From an uncultured Alphaproteobacteria bacterium (lineage in GTDB: Bacteria > Pseudomonadota > Alphaproteobacteria > UBA6615), in assembly GCA_943787745.1 (NCBI GenBank), contig CALSNJ010000002.1, forward strand, positions 186,001 to 250,000: a DNA stretch of 64,000 nucleotides, in the 5' to 3' direction. This document shows, one piece after another, positions 18,546-27,998 of this stretch. Every line of letters begins with the position of its first letter. Positions within the stretch are counted from its first letter, which is position 1. Position numbers and translations under genes: made by a program. The notes beneath the pieces were generated by a model. That model had not been told where the DNA came from and did no database searches. It saw only the letters and a program-made list of their open reading frames with translations.

Positions 18546-19025
18546 ATGGCACAGAAAAAGAAGAAGGGCGCCCAGAATAATATCGCTGCGCAGAACCGCA
18601 AGGCGCGCCACGACTACAGCATTGAAAGTAACATGGAGACTGGTCTTGTTTTGACTGGGTCAGAAGTGAAATCTCTGCGCCAGGGCCATGCGAGTTTGGT
18701 GGATGCATGGGCTGGGGAGCGTGATGGTGAGCTCTGGATGTTCAATTGCTATATCCCGGAATATGCCGCAGCCCGAAACTTCGGGCACGAGGAACGCCGG
18801 CCGCGCAAGCTGTTGGTTCATGCCCGGGAATTTGACCGGCTGATTATGGCTATCAAACGCGAAGGGGCGACGCTGGTTCCGCTGTCGATCTATTTCAATG
18901 ATCGCGGACTGGCAAAAGTTGATCTGGGTATCGCGACGGGCAAACGCCAGTATGACAAACGTCAGACCGAAAAAAATCGTGATTGGGACCGCCAGAAGGC
19001 CCGTCTCCTGCGTGAGAAAAACTAA
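18546..19025 (+). CDS. smpB: SsrA-binding protein SmpB
   Basis: The protein has 159 aa. It binds tmRNA and delivers it to stalled ribosomes. The core shows NRKARHDY, TGLVLTGSEVKSLRQG, NCYIPEY and PRKLLVH. The C-terminal basic tail (GKRQYDKRQTEKNRDWD) enters the mRNA channel. It directly follows dapA. The tmRNA gene itself is not in the adjacent intergenic space, which is only 81 bases. Confidence 0.96.
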   Translation: MAQKKKKGAQNNIAAQNRKARHDYSIESNMETGLVLTGSEVKSLRQGHASLVDAWAGERDGELWMFNCYIPEYAAARNFGHEERRPRKLLVHAREFDRLIMAIKREGATLVPLSIYFNDRGLAKVDLGIATGKRQYDKRQTEKNRDWDRQKARLLREKN

Positions 19026-19047
19026 ATAACTATCTGAAAAACAATAT

Positions 19048-19053
19048 TATAAT
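19048..19053 (+). promoter_or_regulatory. Putative -10 box of the liu operon
   Basis: A perfect TATAAT lies in an AT-rich stretch between smpB and the MerR gene. The -35 region about 17 bases upstream is poorly conserved. Transcription would begin near 19060, placing the palindrome at 19082-19099 just downstream as a roadblock-type operator. Confidence 0.4.
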
Positions 19054-19081
19054 TGCACTTATGGTTTTTCTATTGATTGAC

Positions 19082-19099
19082 GTTTACGTTAACGTAAAC
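19082..19099. promoter_or_regulatory. LiuR-type palindromic operator
   Basis: GTTTACGTTAACGTAAAC is a perfect 18-bp palindrome, 7 bases before the start codon of the MerR regulator. LiuR-family MerR proteins are known to control branched-chain amino acid degradation genes through palindromes of this look. It most likely mediates autoregulation and control of the operon that follows. Confidence 0.75.
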
Positions 19100-19106
19100 T
19101 GATGAC

Positions 19107-19508
19107 ATGGAACGTACCTATTCAATTTCCGAACTGTCGAGCGAGTTCGACATCACGCCACGGACCATTCGTTACTACGAATCCGAAGGCTTGATTTCCC
19201 CCGATCGCGCGGGTCAAAAGCGTATCTATTCGGCACGCGACCGGGTGCGGCTTGCTCTTGTTTTACGGGGTAAACGGCTGGGGTTCTCACTCGCCGAAGC
19301 CAAAGAGATCATCGATCTTTATGCCGCATCCCATGGTGAAGTCGGGCAACTCAGGACCCTGCTTGCGAAGCTGGGCGAGAAACGTGAGATGCTGGAACAA
19401 AAGCGCAAGGACCTCGACGCGTCCATTACGAGCATGGACCGCTATGCCGAACGTTGTCGTGAGCGGCTGGTCGAACTGGAATCCTCTACGCGGGAGGCTG
19501 CAGAGTGA
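19107..19508 (+). CDS. liuR: MerR-family regulator of leucine/isovalerate catabolism
   Basis: The protein has 133 aa. The N-terminal MerR winged helix reads ITPRTIRYYESEGLISP and RIYSARDRVRLALVLRGKR, followed by LGFSLAEAKEIIDLY and a long dimerisation coiled coil (about residues 80-118). There is no metal-binding Cys cluster, so it is not a metal sensor. It heads the liu gene block and has a perfect palindrome in front, which fits LiuR, usually a repressor relieved by pathway intermediates. Its stop overlaps the next start (TGATG). Confidence 0.88.
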   Translation: MERTYSISELSSEFDITPRTIRYYESEGLISPDRAGQKRIYSARDRVRLALVLRGKRLGFSLAEAKEIIDLYAASHGEVGQLRTLLAKLGEKREMLEQKRKDLDASITSMDRYAERCRERLVELESSTREAAE

Positions 19509-19972
19509 TGCCCGATAGTATGTTTGAGCCCCAAAATCCGGATTTCGAGGCTGACATACGCGCGAGTTTTGCGCGACAAGGTTTGATGTGCCATCTCGGT
19601 ATCGAGATTGTCGATGTCTTACCCGGTGCTGTGACCTTGCAGGTTCCGTTCTCCCAATCTCTGACCCAGCAGCATGGCTATTTTCACGGTGGCGTCATGG
19701 GGGCTATCGGGGACAGTGCTGCCGGCTATGCCGGGTTAACGCTAACGCCGCCTGGCAGCGAAGTCGTGAGTGTCGAATACAAGATCAACTTCACAACGCC
19801 TGGTGCAGGTGAGCGCATCATCGCCAAGGGCACTGTGAAACGCGCTGGACGCACCCTGATCGTCACAAATGCGGACCTTTTCGTGGAAAAGGCCGGAACG
19901 CAAAGCTTGTGTGCGACAATCCAGCAGACAATCATGGTTTTGTCGGCAAATGAGACCCGCCCAGCGGGCTAG
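19508..19972 (+). CDS. PaaI-family hotdog thioesterase
   Basis: The protein has 154 aa. The hotdog fold signature is QQHGYFHGGVMGAIGDSAAGYA, with the PaaI-type HGG motif, followed by VEYKINFTTPGAGERIIAKG. It would hydrolyse acyl-CoA thioesters in the cytosol, perhaps relieving CoA trapping during branched-chain acid breakdown. It is the second gene of the liu run, overlapping liuR and 21 bases before liuA. ATG 19508 is chosen over GTG 19505 for the TGATG coupling. Confidence 0.85.
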   Translation: MPDSMFEPQNPDFEADIRASFARQGLMCHLGIEIVDVLPGAVTLQVPFSQSLTQQHGYFHGGVMGAIGDSAAGYAGLTLTPPGSEVVSVEYKINFTTPGAGERIIAKGTVKRAGRTLIVTNADLFVEKAGTQSLCATIQQTIMVLSANETRPAG

Positions 19973-19993
19973 CCGCTGGCAGGAGGAGAAAAA

Positions 19994-21166
19994 ATGATTC
20001 CGAACGATTATCCGACACTGGGATTCGACCTGGGTGACACCGCCGACATGCTGCGTGATTCTGTTCGCAGCTTTTCGTCCGACAAGATTGCGCCGCGCGC
20101 CGAAGAAATTGACGCCTCGAACGAATTTCCCATCGATCTGTGGCCCCTGATGGGGGAATTGGGACTCCACGGTGTCACCGTGGATGAGGAGTATGGCGGC
20201 TCAAACCTCGGATATCTCGAGCACTGCGTGGCCATGGAGGAAATCAGCCGGGCGTCCGCCTCGGTGGGTCTGTCCTATGGCGCCCATTCCAATCTTTGCG
20301 TGAACCAGATCCATCGCAACGGGACGGCCGAACAAAAGACACGGTATCTGCCGGACCTGGTCTCGGGAAAGCATGTGGGTGCGCTTGCCATGAGTGAGCC
20401 GGGTGCCGGTTCGGATGTTGTCGGGATGCGCACGCGGGCCGAAAAGAAGGGTGATCGCTACATTCTCAACGGCAACAAGATGTGGATCACCAATGGTCCT
20501 GTCTCCGAGACCTTCGTGATCTATGCCAAGACCGATATGGATGCCGGACCGCGCGGGATGACAGCCTTTATCGTCGAAAAAGGTTTCAAGGGATTCAGTC
20601 AGGCCCAGAAGCTCGACAAGCTGGGGATGCGTGGTTCAGACACTTGCGAATTGGTGTTTCAGGATTGCGAGGTGCCAGAAGAGAACGTGCTGGGTGAAGT
20701 TGGCAAGGGCGTCAACGTCCTGATGTCGGGCCTCGACTATGAACGCGCGGTGCTCGCGGCCGGACCACTGGGGATCATGCAGGCCTGCATGGATATCGTG
20801 GTGCCCTATGTCCATGAACGCGAGCAGTTCGGACAGCCCATCGGCACCTTCCAGCTGATGCAGGGCAAGCTGGCCGATATGTACGTCACCATGAATGCCT
20901 GCAAGGCCTATGTGTACGCCGTGGCGCAGGCCTGTGATCGGGGCGAGACCACCCGCAAGGATGCCGCCGGTGCCATTCTCTATGCCGGCGAAAAGGCGAC
21001 CTGGATGGCGCTGGAGGCGATCCAGACGCTGGGCGGCAATGGTTACATCAACGAATACCCGACCGGACGCCTGCTGCGTGACGCCAAGCTTTATGAAATC
21101 GGTGCGGGCACGTCGGAAATCCGGCGCATGCTGATCGGACGCGAATTGTTTGAGGAAACTGCCTAG
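19994..21166 (+). CDS. liuA: Isovaleryl-CoA dehydrogenase
   Basis: The protein has 390 aa. It oxidises isovaleryl-CoA to 3-methylcrotonyl-CoA with FAD and passes electrons to ETF. The general base is Glu250 in [14 protein letters not shown], the position specific to isovaleryl-CoA dehydrogenases rather than the C-terminal Glu of most acyl-CoA dehydrogenases. Other signatures are [18 protein letters not shown] and [21 protein letters not shown] precedes ATG 19994. Gene context (liuR before, liuBCDE after) confirms the assignment. Confidence 0.95.
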   Translation: MIPNDYPTLGFDLGDTADMLRDSVRSFSSDKIAPRAEEIDASNEFPIDLWPLMGELGLHGVTVDEEYGGSNLGYLEHCVAMEEISRASASVGLSYGAHSNLCVNQIHRNGTAEQKTRYLPDLVSGKHVGALAMSEPGAGSDVVGMRTRAEKKGDRYILNGNKMWITNGPVSETFVIYAKTDMDAGPRGMTAFIVEKGFKGFSQAQKLDKLGMRGSDTCELVFQDCEVPEENVLGEVGKGVNVLMSGLDYERAVLAAGPLGIMQACMDIVVPYVHEREQFGQPIGTFQLMQGKLADMYVTMNACKAYVYAVAQACDRGETTRKDAAGAILYAGEKATWMALEAIQTLGGNGYINEYPTGRLLRDAKLYEIGAGTSEIRRMLIGRELFEETA

Positions 21167-21567
21167 TGCGGCGTATCTCCACCAATTCCGAGTTTGAGAA
21201 GGCGGTCGGTTACTCCCGAGCCGTGGTTGATGAGCACTATGTGCATGTCTCCGGCACCACCGGTTTTGATTACGAAACCATGGCCATCTCCGATGATGTC
21301 ATAGAGCAGGCTCATCAGGCGTTTGGGACGATTGCGCGGTCGCTTGCGGCAGCGCGTTGTTCCTTCGCCGATATTGTGCGCGTGACCTACTACATCACCG
21401 ATCGGGACGACTACGAGACGCTGATGCCCGTCTTCAAACAGTATCTGGGGCCACACCCGCCCGCTGCGACCGCGCTGATCGCGCAGCTTGTCGATCCTCG
21501 GATGAAGATCGAGATCGAGGTTACAGCGCAGCGTCCCGTTACACCACGCAACGCCGGAGAAGCATAG
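21166..21567 (+). CDS. RidA/YjgF-family protein
   Basis: The protein has 133 aa from GTG 21166, overlapping the liuA stop. RidA features are HVSGTTGFD, ADIVRVTYYITDRDDY, and the end IAQLVDPRMKIEIEVTAQRP. In the imine-deaminating subgroup an Arg near residue 105 binds the substrate carboxylate. Here the segment reads LIAQLVDPRMKIEIE, without the usual RxxxxV arrangement I would expect, so deaminase activity is uncertain. Its role within the liu block is unknown. Confidence 0.88.
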   Translation: MRRISTNSEFEKAVGYSRAVVDEHYVHVSGTTGFDYETMAISDDVIEQAHQAFGTIARSLAAARCSFADIVRVTYYITDRDDYETLMPVFKQYLGPHPPAATALIAQLVDPRMKIEIEVTAQRPVTPRNAGEA

Positions 21568-21569
21568 CC

Positions 21570-22220
21570 ATGACGTCTGTTCTGATTGTTGGTGCCAGTC
21601 GCGGGATCGGGCTGGGGTTCACTCAAAGCTTCGCGGCTGATGGGTGGGAGGTTCATGCGACGACCCGCACGCCAGAAAACCCGGGAGCGCTGGGTGGTGT
21701 TGCCGGTGACGTCACGATCCATGGTCTTGAGGTGCGCAACAAGAATCAGATCGAGAGCTTGGCTGGAGTGTTTGAGGACCGGGGACTGGACCTGCTTATT
21801 CACAGTGCCGGGGTTTTGCGCGGGGTCAGCCGTGACGAAATGATGGCGATCAATGCCGATGCACCGATGGCGGTGGTTGGCGCACTGCTCGCAGCCGTCG
21901 AACGCGGCGCGGAACGCAAAATCGCTATTCTCACAAGCCAGATGGGGGCCCGCCATGGTGGGGAAACACCATCGGCGGACTATGGTGCTTCGAAGTGTTT
22001 GCTCAATGACCGGTTTCGCGAAATCGAGCCTGAATGGGCCGCGAAGGGAATTACATCTGTGGTGTTTCATCCTGGCTGGGTTGCGACCGATATGGGCGGA
22101 CGCAGTGCATCGGTTAGCGTGAATGAAAGTGTAGGTGGAATGCGCCGGGTGATCGATGGGCTTGAACCATCGGATTCCGGGAAATTCCTGACCTGGAAGG
22201 GCACGGAACACGCCTGGTAG
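21570..22220 (+). CDS. Short-chain dehydrogenase/reductase, first of a tandem pair
   Basis: The protein has 216 aa. The NAD(P)-binding motif is GASRGIG at the N-terminus; NNAG is represented by HSAG; the catalytic pair is in DYGASK (Tyr and Lys, YxxxK). HPGWVATDMGG is the typical substrate-side segment. It belongs to the short CsgA-like SDRs and ends in HAW, as does its neighbour. It starts 2 bases after the RidA stop. The substrate is unknown. Confidence 0.88.
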   Translation: MTSVLIVGASRGIGLGFTQSFAADGWEVHATTRTPENPGALGGVAGDVTIHGLEVRNKNQIESLAGVFEDRGLDLLIHSAGVLRGVSRDEMMAINADAPMAVVGALLAAVERGAERKIAILTSQMGARHGGETPSADYGASKCLLNDRFREIEPEWAAKGITSVVFHPGWVATDMGGRSASVSVNESVGGMRRVIDGLEPSDSGKFLTWKGTEHAW

Positions 22221-22260
22221 GCGTGACGTTGGCCTTTGAAATGATCTTGGGGGAGATCGA

Positions 22261-22929
22261 ATGCCAAACATTGCCATAATCGGGGCAAGCCGGGGTATCG
22301 GACTGGAGTTCGTCCGCCAGTACGCGGCCGATGGCTGGCGTGTCTATGCGACCACGCGCACACCGGACAGTCCGGGTGCACTGGGAAAAATGAGAGGTGA
22401 CATCCGCATCCATCATCTTGATGTCCGCAGCGACACCCATATCGCGCGGTTCGCCGATGTGCTGTCCAAGGTCGCGCTGGATGTGCTGGTCCACAATGCC
22501 GGTGTTCTCAACAGCCGGGGGCGTGCCAGTCCCGAAGAAATTGCCGAAACAATGCGCGTCAATGCCGAAGCACCCATCGCGACCGTGTCAGCGCTCATCG
22601 ACAGTGTGATCGCCAGTGAACAGAAGAAGGTTGCAGTGATTTCGAGCATTCAGGGTTCGGGACGTCCACGTCCCAGCAGTCCTGATCTCTATGGTGATTC
22701 CAAGGGTGAACTGAACAAACGCTTCCGCGTGATTGAACCCGAGTGGCGCTCGCTGGGGGTGACAGCCGTTGCGTTGCACCCGGGCTATGTGAAAACGGAT
22801 ATGACCGGCCAACACGCCGGGATTACGACGACAGAAAGTGTTTCTGGGATGCGCTCCTTGCTGGCGGGCCTGACGCCAGGCGACAGCGGGCGGTTTCTCG
22901 ATTACCGCGGAAAGGACATTGCATGGTAG
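22261..22929 (+). CDS. Short-chain dehydrogenase/reductase, second of a tandem pair
   Basis: The protein has 222 aa. GASRGIGLEF binds the cofactor, HNAGVL is the structural motif and the catalytic pair lies in LYGDSK. It resembles the preceding SDR throughout: AADGW, ATTRTP, SPGALG, IEPEW, HPG, TDM, GDSGRFL and a final IAW. The two probably arose by tandem duplication. The 40-base gap contains GGGGGAG before ATG 22261. The end overlaps the carbonic anhydrase start by 7 bases. Confidence 0.88.
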   Translation: MPNIAIIGASRGIGLEFVRQYAADGWRVYATTRTPDSPGALGKMRGDIRIHHLDVRSDTHIARFADVLSKVALDVLVHNAGVLNSRGRASPEEIAETMRVNAEAPIATVSALIDSVIASEQKKVAVISSIQGSGRPRPSSPDLYGDSKGELNKRFRVIEPEWRSLGVTAVALHPGYVKTDMTGQHAGITTTESVSGMRSLLAGLTPGDSGRFLDYRGKDIAW

Positions 22930-23579
22930 GCGCGATCGATCGTCTCGTGGCCGGGTTCCGTGCCTTCCGGGCACGTTACTACGAACAACGGCCCGAAAGG
23001 ATGCAGGAGCTCTCGGCGCACGGACAGTCTCCCGACGTCATGCTGATTGCATGTTCAGATTCTCGTGTGGATCCGGCTCTGTTGCTGGGCTCTGAACCAG
23101 GAGAGATATTTATCGTCCGGAACATCGCGAACCTGATCCCGCCCTATGGGCCTGATGATGGTTTGCACGGCACCAGTGCGTCACTGGAATTTGCGGTTCG
23201 TGATCTCGGGGTGAGCCATATCATTGTGCTCGGGCATTCGGCGTGTGGGGGCATTGGTGCGTTGCGAGCCGCCATATCGGGGGAGCCTGATGCGCGTGAG
23301 TTCATGGCAGCCTGGACGGATATTGCAGCTGACGCCTGCCCATGCGGTGCTGATGGTCAGGTGCCGTCGCAGCCGTTGGTGGAGCAAGAGGCCATACGTA
23401 TTTCGCTTCGGAATCTGGCGACCTTTCCGTGGATAAACGATCGGATCGCTGGTGGGACGCTTGATATTAGGGGTTGGTGGGTGGATCTGGATGACGGTCG
23501 GCTTTGCGAGGTGGATGCCATCACCAATGTGATCCGCGATATCGTCGCCGGTTCTGTGAGAACGCATGCTGCTGTCTGA
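22923..23579 (+). CDS. Beta-class carbonic anhydrase
   Basis: The protein has 218 aa. Zinc ligands are Cys44, His105 and Cys108, with the Asp46-Arg48 dyad (ACSDSRVDP) and GHSACGGI. It interconverts CO2 and bicarbonate. ATG 22923 overlaps the SDR stop, and the next gene overlaps its 3' end by 14 bases, so it is firmly inside the liu transcript. A plausible job is to supply bicarbonate for methylcrotonyl-CoA carboxylase encoded further down. That link is inferred from context. Confidence 0.94.
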   Translation: MVGAIDRLVAGFRAFRARYYEQRPERMQELSAHGQSPDVMLIACSDSRVDPALLLGSEPGEIFIVRNIANLIPPYGPDDGLHGTSASLEFAVRDLGVSHIIVLGHSACGGIGALRAAISGEPDAREFMAAWTDIAADACPCGADGQVPSQPLVEQEAIRISLRNLATFPWINDRIAGGTLDIRGWWVDLDDGRLCEVDAITNVIRDIVAGSVRTHAAV

Positions 23580-24702
23580 CGAACAGGCCATGATCCGCGA
23601 TATGGCGCGCGCTTTTGCTGCCGAGAAGCTCGCGCCAAACGCCGCTGTGTGGGACCGGGATGCCATTTATCCTGAAGACGCCGTTCGGGAGATGGGTGAG
23701 TTGGGTCTTCTGGGCATGATTGTCCCTGAGGAATGGGGTGGATCGGGCGCCGACACGTTCTCTCATGCGCTGGCGCTTGAGGAGATCGCTGCGGGAGACG
23801 GGGCCTGTTCTACGATCATGGCGGTTCACAATTCGGTGGCGTGTCTGCCGGTTCTGAATTTCGGCAGTGACGCGCAAAAGGAACAATTTTTGCGGCCGCT
23901 TGCGACGGGAAAGATGCTCGGCGGGTTTGCCCTGACAGAGCCGACCGCCGGGTCCGACGCCGGTGCGATTCAAACACGCGCACAGAAGGTCGGGAACAAA
24001 TACGTTCTCAACGGAACCAAGCAGTTCATCACTTCGGGCAAGAACGCCGATGTGATGATCGCCTTTGCCAAGACCGACCCTGATGCGGGCGGCAAAGGCA
24101 TGAGCGCCTTCATCGTGCCGACGGACACACCGGGCTATCGGGTGGCATTGGTCGAACACAAGATGGGGCAACGCGCATCGGACACCTGCCAGATTGTATT
24201 TGAGGATATGGAACTCACCCCCGATCTGCTGTTGGGCGAGGAGGGTGAGGGATACCGGATTGCGCTTTCCAATCTCGAAGGTGGGCGCATCGGGATCGCC
24301 GCGCAGGCTATCGGTATGGCGCGGGCGGCTTACGAGCATGCGGTTGCCTATGCGAAGGAGCGTGAGACATTTGACAAGCCGATCATCGAACATCAGGCGG
24401 TGATTTTTCGCCTCGCCGAGATGCGCACCAAGATCGAGGCCGCACGACAACTCACACACAACGCTGCGCGCCTGCGGGACGCGGACGAACCCTGCCTGAC
24501 CGAAGCGGCGATGGCGAAGCTTTTTGCGTCCGAGATGGCCGAGGAAGTCTGTTCGGATGCGATCCAGATTCATGGCGGCTATGGCTACCTGCAGGATTTC
24601 CCGGTCGAGCGTATCTATCGCGACGTTCGGGTAACGAAAATCTATGAAGGCACCAGTGATATTCAGAAGCTGATCATCGGTCGCGACATCGCGGCGAACT
24701 GA
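23566..24702 (+). CDS. Acyl-CoA dehydrogenase (short/branched-chain type)
   Basis: The protein has 378 aa. The catalytic base is Glu361 in IYEGTSDIQ, the usual short-chain position, unlike liuA. Other signatures are [17 protein letters not shown], and [21 protein letters not shown]. It would oxidise a short or branched acyl-CoA such as isobutyryl- or 2-methylbutyryl-CoA, or butyryl-CoA; the exact substrate is not evident. It overlaps the carbonic anhydrase gene by 14 bases, indicating coupling. Confidence 0.93.
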   Translation: MLLSDEQAMIRDMARAFAAEKLAPNAAVWDRDAIYPEDAVREMGELGLLGMIVPEEWGGSGADTFSHALALEEIAAGDGACSTIMAVHNSVACLPVLNFGSDAQKEQFLRPLATGKMLGGFALTEPTAGSDAGAIQTRAQKVGNKYVLNGTKQFITSGKNADVMIAFAKTDPDAGGKGMSAFIVPTDTPGYRVALVEHKMGQRASDTCQIVFEDMELTPDLLLGEEGEGYRIALSNLEGGRIGIAAQAIGMARAAYEHAVAYAKERETFDKPIIEHQAVIFRLAEMRTKIEAARQLTHNAARLRDADEPCLTEAAMAKLFASEMAEEVCSDAIQIHGGYGYLQDFPVERIYRDVRVTKIYEGTSDIQKLIIGRDIAAN

Positions 24703-24732
24703 GACAGTTCAGAAAACAGAGAGGGAAACACC

Positions 24733-25338
24733 ATGTCCAAGACTCCCGTAGAGTTCTTTTTCGATTTCAACAGTCCATACGGATATGTCGCGGCACACAT
24801 GATCGATGACATTGCGGCAAAGCATGGTCGTTCGGTGGACTGGAAGCCGTTTCTGCTGGGTGCGGTTTTCAAGGTCACGGGCGCAGTTCCGTTGCCCCAC
24901 GTGCCGATGAAAGGCGATTACGCACAACATGATTTCGCACGTTCGGCGCGGTTTCATGGCGTGAAATACAATCCGCCCAAGGATTTCCCGTTCTCACCGA
25001 CGGCGGCCTCCCGGGCCGTCTATTGGGCCAAGGCACAGGACCCGGCAAAGGCGCGCGACATGGCACTGGCGCTTTACACCGCGGCTCTGGGTGAGGGCGG
25101 CGATATCTCAAGTCCTGATGCGGTCGCAGAAGCTGCTGGAAAGGCGGGCTTTGATGCAGCTGCGGTTGCCGAAGGCATTCAGGACCCGGCCATCAAGGAG
25201 CAACTCAAGATCGTGACCGATGATGCCATTTCACGGGAAATCTTCGGGTCACCATTCTTTGTGGTGGATGGGGAAGCCTTCTGGGGTTGTGATCGTCTCG
25301 ACATGGTCGACCGCTGGCTCGAAACAGGCGGCTGGTAG
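24733..25338 (+). CDS. 2-hydroxychromene-2-carboxylate isomerase-like (DsbA/GST-kappa fold)
   Basis: The protein has 201 aa. The N-terminus VEFFFDFNSPYGY has Ser14 where kappa-class GST/HCCA isomerases hold glutathione. SREIFGSPFFVVDGEAFWG, with the cis-Pro loop, is the conserved C-terminal motif. Characterised members isomerise a naphthalene-pathway intermediate or reduce with glutathione. No naphthalene genes are present, so the substrate here is probably different. GAGGGAAA precedes ATG 24733. It is the last plus-strand gene before an opposing gene interrupts the liu block. Confidence 0.85.
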   Translation: MSKTPVEFFFDFNSPYGYVAAHMIDDIAAKHGRSVDWKPFLLGAVFKVTGAVPLPHVPMKGDYAQHDFARSARFHGVKYNPPKDFPFSPTAASRAVYWAKAQDPAKARDMALALYTAALGEGGDISSPDAVAEAAGKAGFDAAAVAEGIQDPAIKEQLKIVTDDAISREIFGSPFFVVDGEAFWGCDRLDMVDRWLETGGW

Positions 25339-25359
25339 GCGAGATTAACTGACGTGGTG

Positions 25360-26322
25360 CTATCCCGACAGAATTTGAGTGTACAGCGCGCGGTCGATGT
25401 TGCCGCCCGAAAGTACGACCCCCGTCGTCTTTCCGGTGTGCCGGCTGCGCTCCTGCATCAGGCCAGCAAGCGCTGCCGCACCCGCGCCTTCCGACAGATT
25501 GTGGGTGGCGGTGTAGTAAAGCCGCATTGCATCTCGGATTTCGTCTTCGCTGACGGTGATCACGCGCGCGGCGTGCTGATTGATCACCGGAACGGCGTCA
25601 GCTGCGGGAACACGACAGGCCAGACCATCGGCAAACGTGTCAGCGCTGTTCGTCGAGACAGCTTCGCCCGTCGCGAAGGACAGCGCATAGGCAGGCGCAT
25701 TCTCGGCGACTACACCGACAATCTCGGTCCTAAGCCCCAAGGCTTCGCGCGCGGCAATGCATCCGGTAATCCCCGATCCCAGACCGATCGGCACATACAG
25801 CGTTTCGATCTCCGGCGCGGCGGTCAGCAGTTCCAGACCGTAGGTCGCCACGCCCGGTGCGAGTGTCATTGCATAAGAGGGCACCATTTCCAGTCCGCGT
25901 TCGCCAGCAAGTCCTTCGGCGTATTCGAGAGAGGCCTGAAAGTCGTGGCCGTGGACAAGCAACTCGGCACCGAAGGCTTCCATGGCGGCATTTTTCTCGG
26001 AGGAATTGCCTTCGGGAACGACGATCACCGCGTTGATGCCATTCGCCTTGGCCGCAAAGGCAATCGATTGCCCATGGTTGCCACGGGTCGCGGCGATCAC
26101 GCCTTTGACGTTGGGCCTGTTCCGTCGAAGTTGGGACAGATAGACGAGCCCGCCACGGACCTTGAACGCCCCGATAGGTGTATGGTTCTCATGCTTGACC
26201 CAGACGGTCGTGCTGGTCGCAGCGTTCAGCAACGGCCAGACATATTGCGGGGTCGGTGGCATCGCGGCATAGACGATTTCGGCCGCAGCTTCGATTTCGG
26301 ATTTCGTGGGCAGTTTCGACAT
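25360..26322 (-). CDS. PLP-dependent threonine dehydratase-like enzyme
   Basis: The protein has 320 aa, fold type II. The PLP lysine lies in [14 protein letters not shown], with [13 protein letters not shown] and the phosphate loop GLGSGITGC; the end is [13 protein letters not shown]. It deaminates a hydroxy-amino acid (threonine, serine, hydroxyaspartate or similar). The GLGSGITG loop differs from the GGGGL loop of ordinary threonine dehydratases and recalls hydroxyectoine-utilisation EutB or 3-hydroxyaspartate enzymes, but no ectoine genes are visible. It sits against the direction of the liu block and divides it. Confidence 0.85.
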   Translation of the reverse strand: MSKLPTKSEIEAAAEIVYAAMPPTPQYVWPLLNAATSTTVWVKHENHTPIGAFKVRGGLVYLSQLRRNRPNVKGVIAATRGNHGQSIAFAAKANGINAVIVVPEGNSSEKNAAMEAFGAELLVHGHDFQASLEYAEGLAGERGLEMVPSYAMTLAPGVATYGLELLTAAPEIETLYVPIGLGSGITGCIAAREALGLRTEIVGVVAENAPAYALSFATGEAVSTNSADTFADGLACRVPAADAVPVINQHAARVITVSEDEIRDAMRLYYTATHNLSEGAGAAALAGLMQERSRHTGKTTGVVLSGGNIDRALYTQILSG

Positions 26323-26381
26323 GGTTTCATGTTTATCATACAGGCTTCTGGGTTGAAGCCGTTTTGCCGGAGCGCGTGTTT

Positions 26382-27989
26382 ATGACCGCATTCAAATCCA
26401 GTCTGAACCCCAATTCAGATCTCTTTCGAAAAAACACCACGGCGATGCGGGATGTTATCGCTGATTTGCGTGAGAAGGTCGGCCAGATTGAGCTTGGTGG
26501 AGGAGAGAAATCACGCGCCCGGCACATCTCCCGTGGAAAATTGTTGCCGCGTGAGCGGATCGACACCCTGATTGATGAAGGGGCACCATTTCTGGAGTTC
26601 TCCCAATTTGCGGGCTGGGAAATGTATGACGACACCGTTCCGGCTGGCGGCATTCTGACCGGGATTGGCCGGGTGTCGGGACGGGAATGCGTGATCGTCG
26701 TCAACGACGCCACGGTGAAAGGCGGGACGTATTTTCCGATCACCGTGAAGAAGCATCTCCGCGCGCAGGAAATAGCCCGTCAGAACAATCTGCCCTGTAT
26801 CTATCTGGTGGATTCGGGTGGTGCGAACCTGCCCCAGCAGGATGATGTCTTTCCGGACCGGGATCACTTTGGGCGCATCTTTTACAATCAGGCGACCATG
26901 TCGTCCGAAGGCATTCCGCAGATCGCTGCCGTCATGGGATCGTGCACGGCCGGTGGTGCTTATGTTCCTGCGATGTCCGATGAAGCTGTCATCGTGAAGG
27001 AACAGGGCACGATTTTTCTGGCCGGGCCGCCGCTCGTTAAAGCAGCGACGGGCGAAGTGGTTTCTGCAGAAGATCTCGGCGGTGCTGACGTGCACACGCG
27101 GACCAGTGGTGTTGCCGATCACCTCGCGCTCGACGATACCCATGCTCTGGCCATCGTGCGCAAGATTGTCTCGAACCTGAACCGGCCCAAACAGGTCGGG
27201 CTGGAAACACGCCCGGCACGAGACCCGCTATATGCGGCTGAAGAGCTTTATGGCGTAGTGAACGCGGATATTCGCAAGCCCTATGATGTGCGTGAAGTGA
27301 TCGCGCGGATCGTCGATGGCTCCGAGTTTGATGAATTCAAGGCGCTTTATGGCGAGACGCTTGTGACCGGGTTTGCGCATCTGCATGGCTATCCTGTGGG
27401 CATTGTCGCCAACAACGGGATCCTGTTTTCGGAATCCGCTCTCAAGGGCGCGCATTTCATCGAACTTTGTGCCCAGCGCAAAATTCCGCTGATATTCCTG
27501 CAGAACATCTCCGGCTTCATGGTCGGACAGAAGTATGAGGCCGGTGGTATCGCGCGCGATGGCGCCAAGATGGTGACCGCAGTGGCCTGCGCCAATGTGC
27601 CGAAGTTCACGGTGATCATCGGCGGCAGTTTCGGAGCCGGCAATTACGGCATGTGTGGTCGTGCCTACAGTCCGCGCTTCATGTGGATGTGGCCGAACGC
27701 GCGGATATCCGTCATGGGGGGAACTCAGGCGGCCAATGTTCTCGCCCAAGTCCGACGTGACGGCATGGAAGCGCGGGGGGAAGAATGGAGCACGGACGAT
27801 GAAGAGGCATTCAAGTCGCCGATCCGTGAACAGTATGAACATCAGGGGCACCCCTACTATGCCAGTGCACGGCTCTGGGATGATGGAATTATCGACCCGG
27901 CAGATACGCGACGGATTCTTGGATTGGGGATTTCTGCAGCACTGAATGCCCCCATTGAGGAGACACGTTTCGGCGTGTTTCGGATGTAG
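26382..27989 (+). CDS. liuB: 3-methylcrotonyl-CoA carboxylase, carboxyltransferase (beta) subunit
   Basis: The protein has 535 aa. It transfers carboxyl from biotin to 3-methylcrotonyl-CoA. Crotonase-like oxyanion and CoA sites are seen in [17 protein letters not shown] and [20 protein letters not shown], with [13 protein letters not shown] near the end; this pattern is that of MCC-beta rather than propionyl-CoA carboxylase. ATG 26382 begins the second plus-strand liu run; upstream in-frame codons extend into the opposing gene and are not used. liuC follows after 9 bases. Confidence 0.95.
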   Translation: MTAFKSSLNPNSDLFRKNTTAMRDVIADLREKVGQIELGGGEKSRARHISRGKLLPRERIDTLIDEGAPFLEFSQFAGWEMYDDTVPAGGILTGIGRVSGRECVIVVNDATVKGGTYFPITVKKHLRAQEIARQNNLPCIYLVDSGGANLPQQDDVFPDRDHFGRIFYNQATMSSEGIPQIAAVMGSCTAGGAYVPAMSDEAVIVKEQGTIFLAGPPLVKAATGEVVSAEDLGGADVHTRTSGVADHLALDDTHALAIVRKIVSNLNRPKQVGLETRPARDPLYAAEELYGVVNADIRKPYDVREVIARIVDGSEFDEFKALYGETLVTGFAHLHGYPVGIVANNGILFSESALKGAHFIELCAQRKIPLIFLQNISGFMVGQKYEAGGIARDGAKMVTAVACANVPKFTVIIGGSFGAGNYGMCGRAYSPRFMWMWPNARISVMGGTQAANVLAQVRRDGMEARGEEWSTDDEEAFKSPIREQYEHQGHPYYASARLWDDGIIDPADTRRILGLGISAALNAPIEETRFGVFRM

Positions 27990-27998
27990 GAGCCAGCA

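Noticed and set aside
19026-19106. A tmRNA gene next to smpB
   Set aside because: The gap is only 81 bases, far shorter than a tmRNA, and is AT-rich promoter-like sequence.
23521-24573. 350-codon open frame antisense to the second acyl-CoA dehydrogenase
   Set aside because: Shadow of a clear acyl-CoA dehydrogenase gene.
26343-26360. GGCTTC-N6-GAAGCC as a terminator
   Set aside because: The stem is only 6 bp and the T-run after it (GTTTTG) is short. It is better viewed as a possible operator before liuB.
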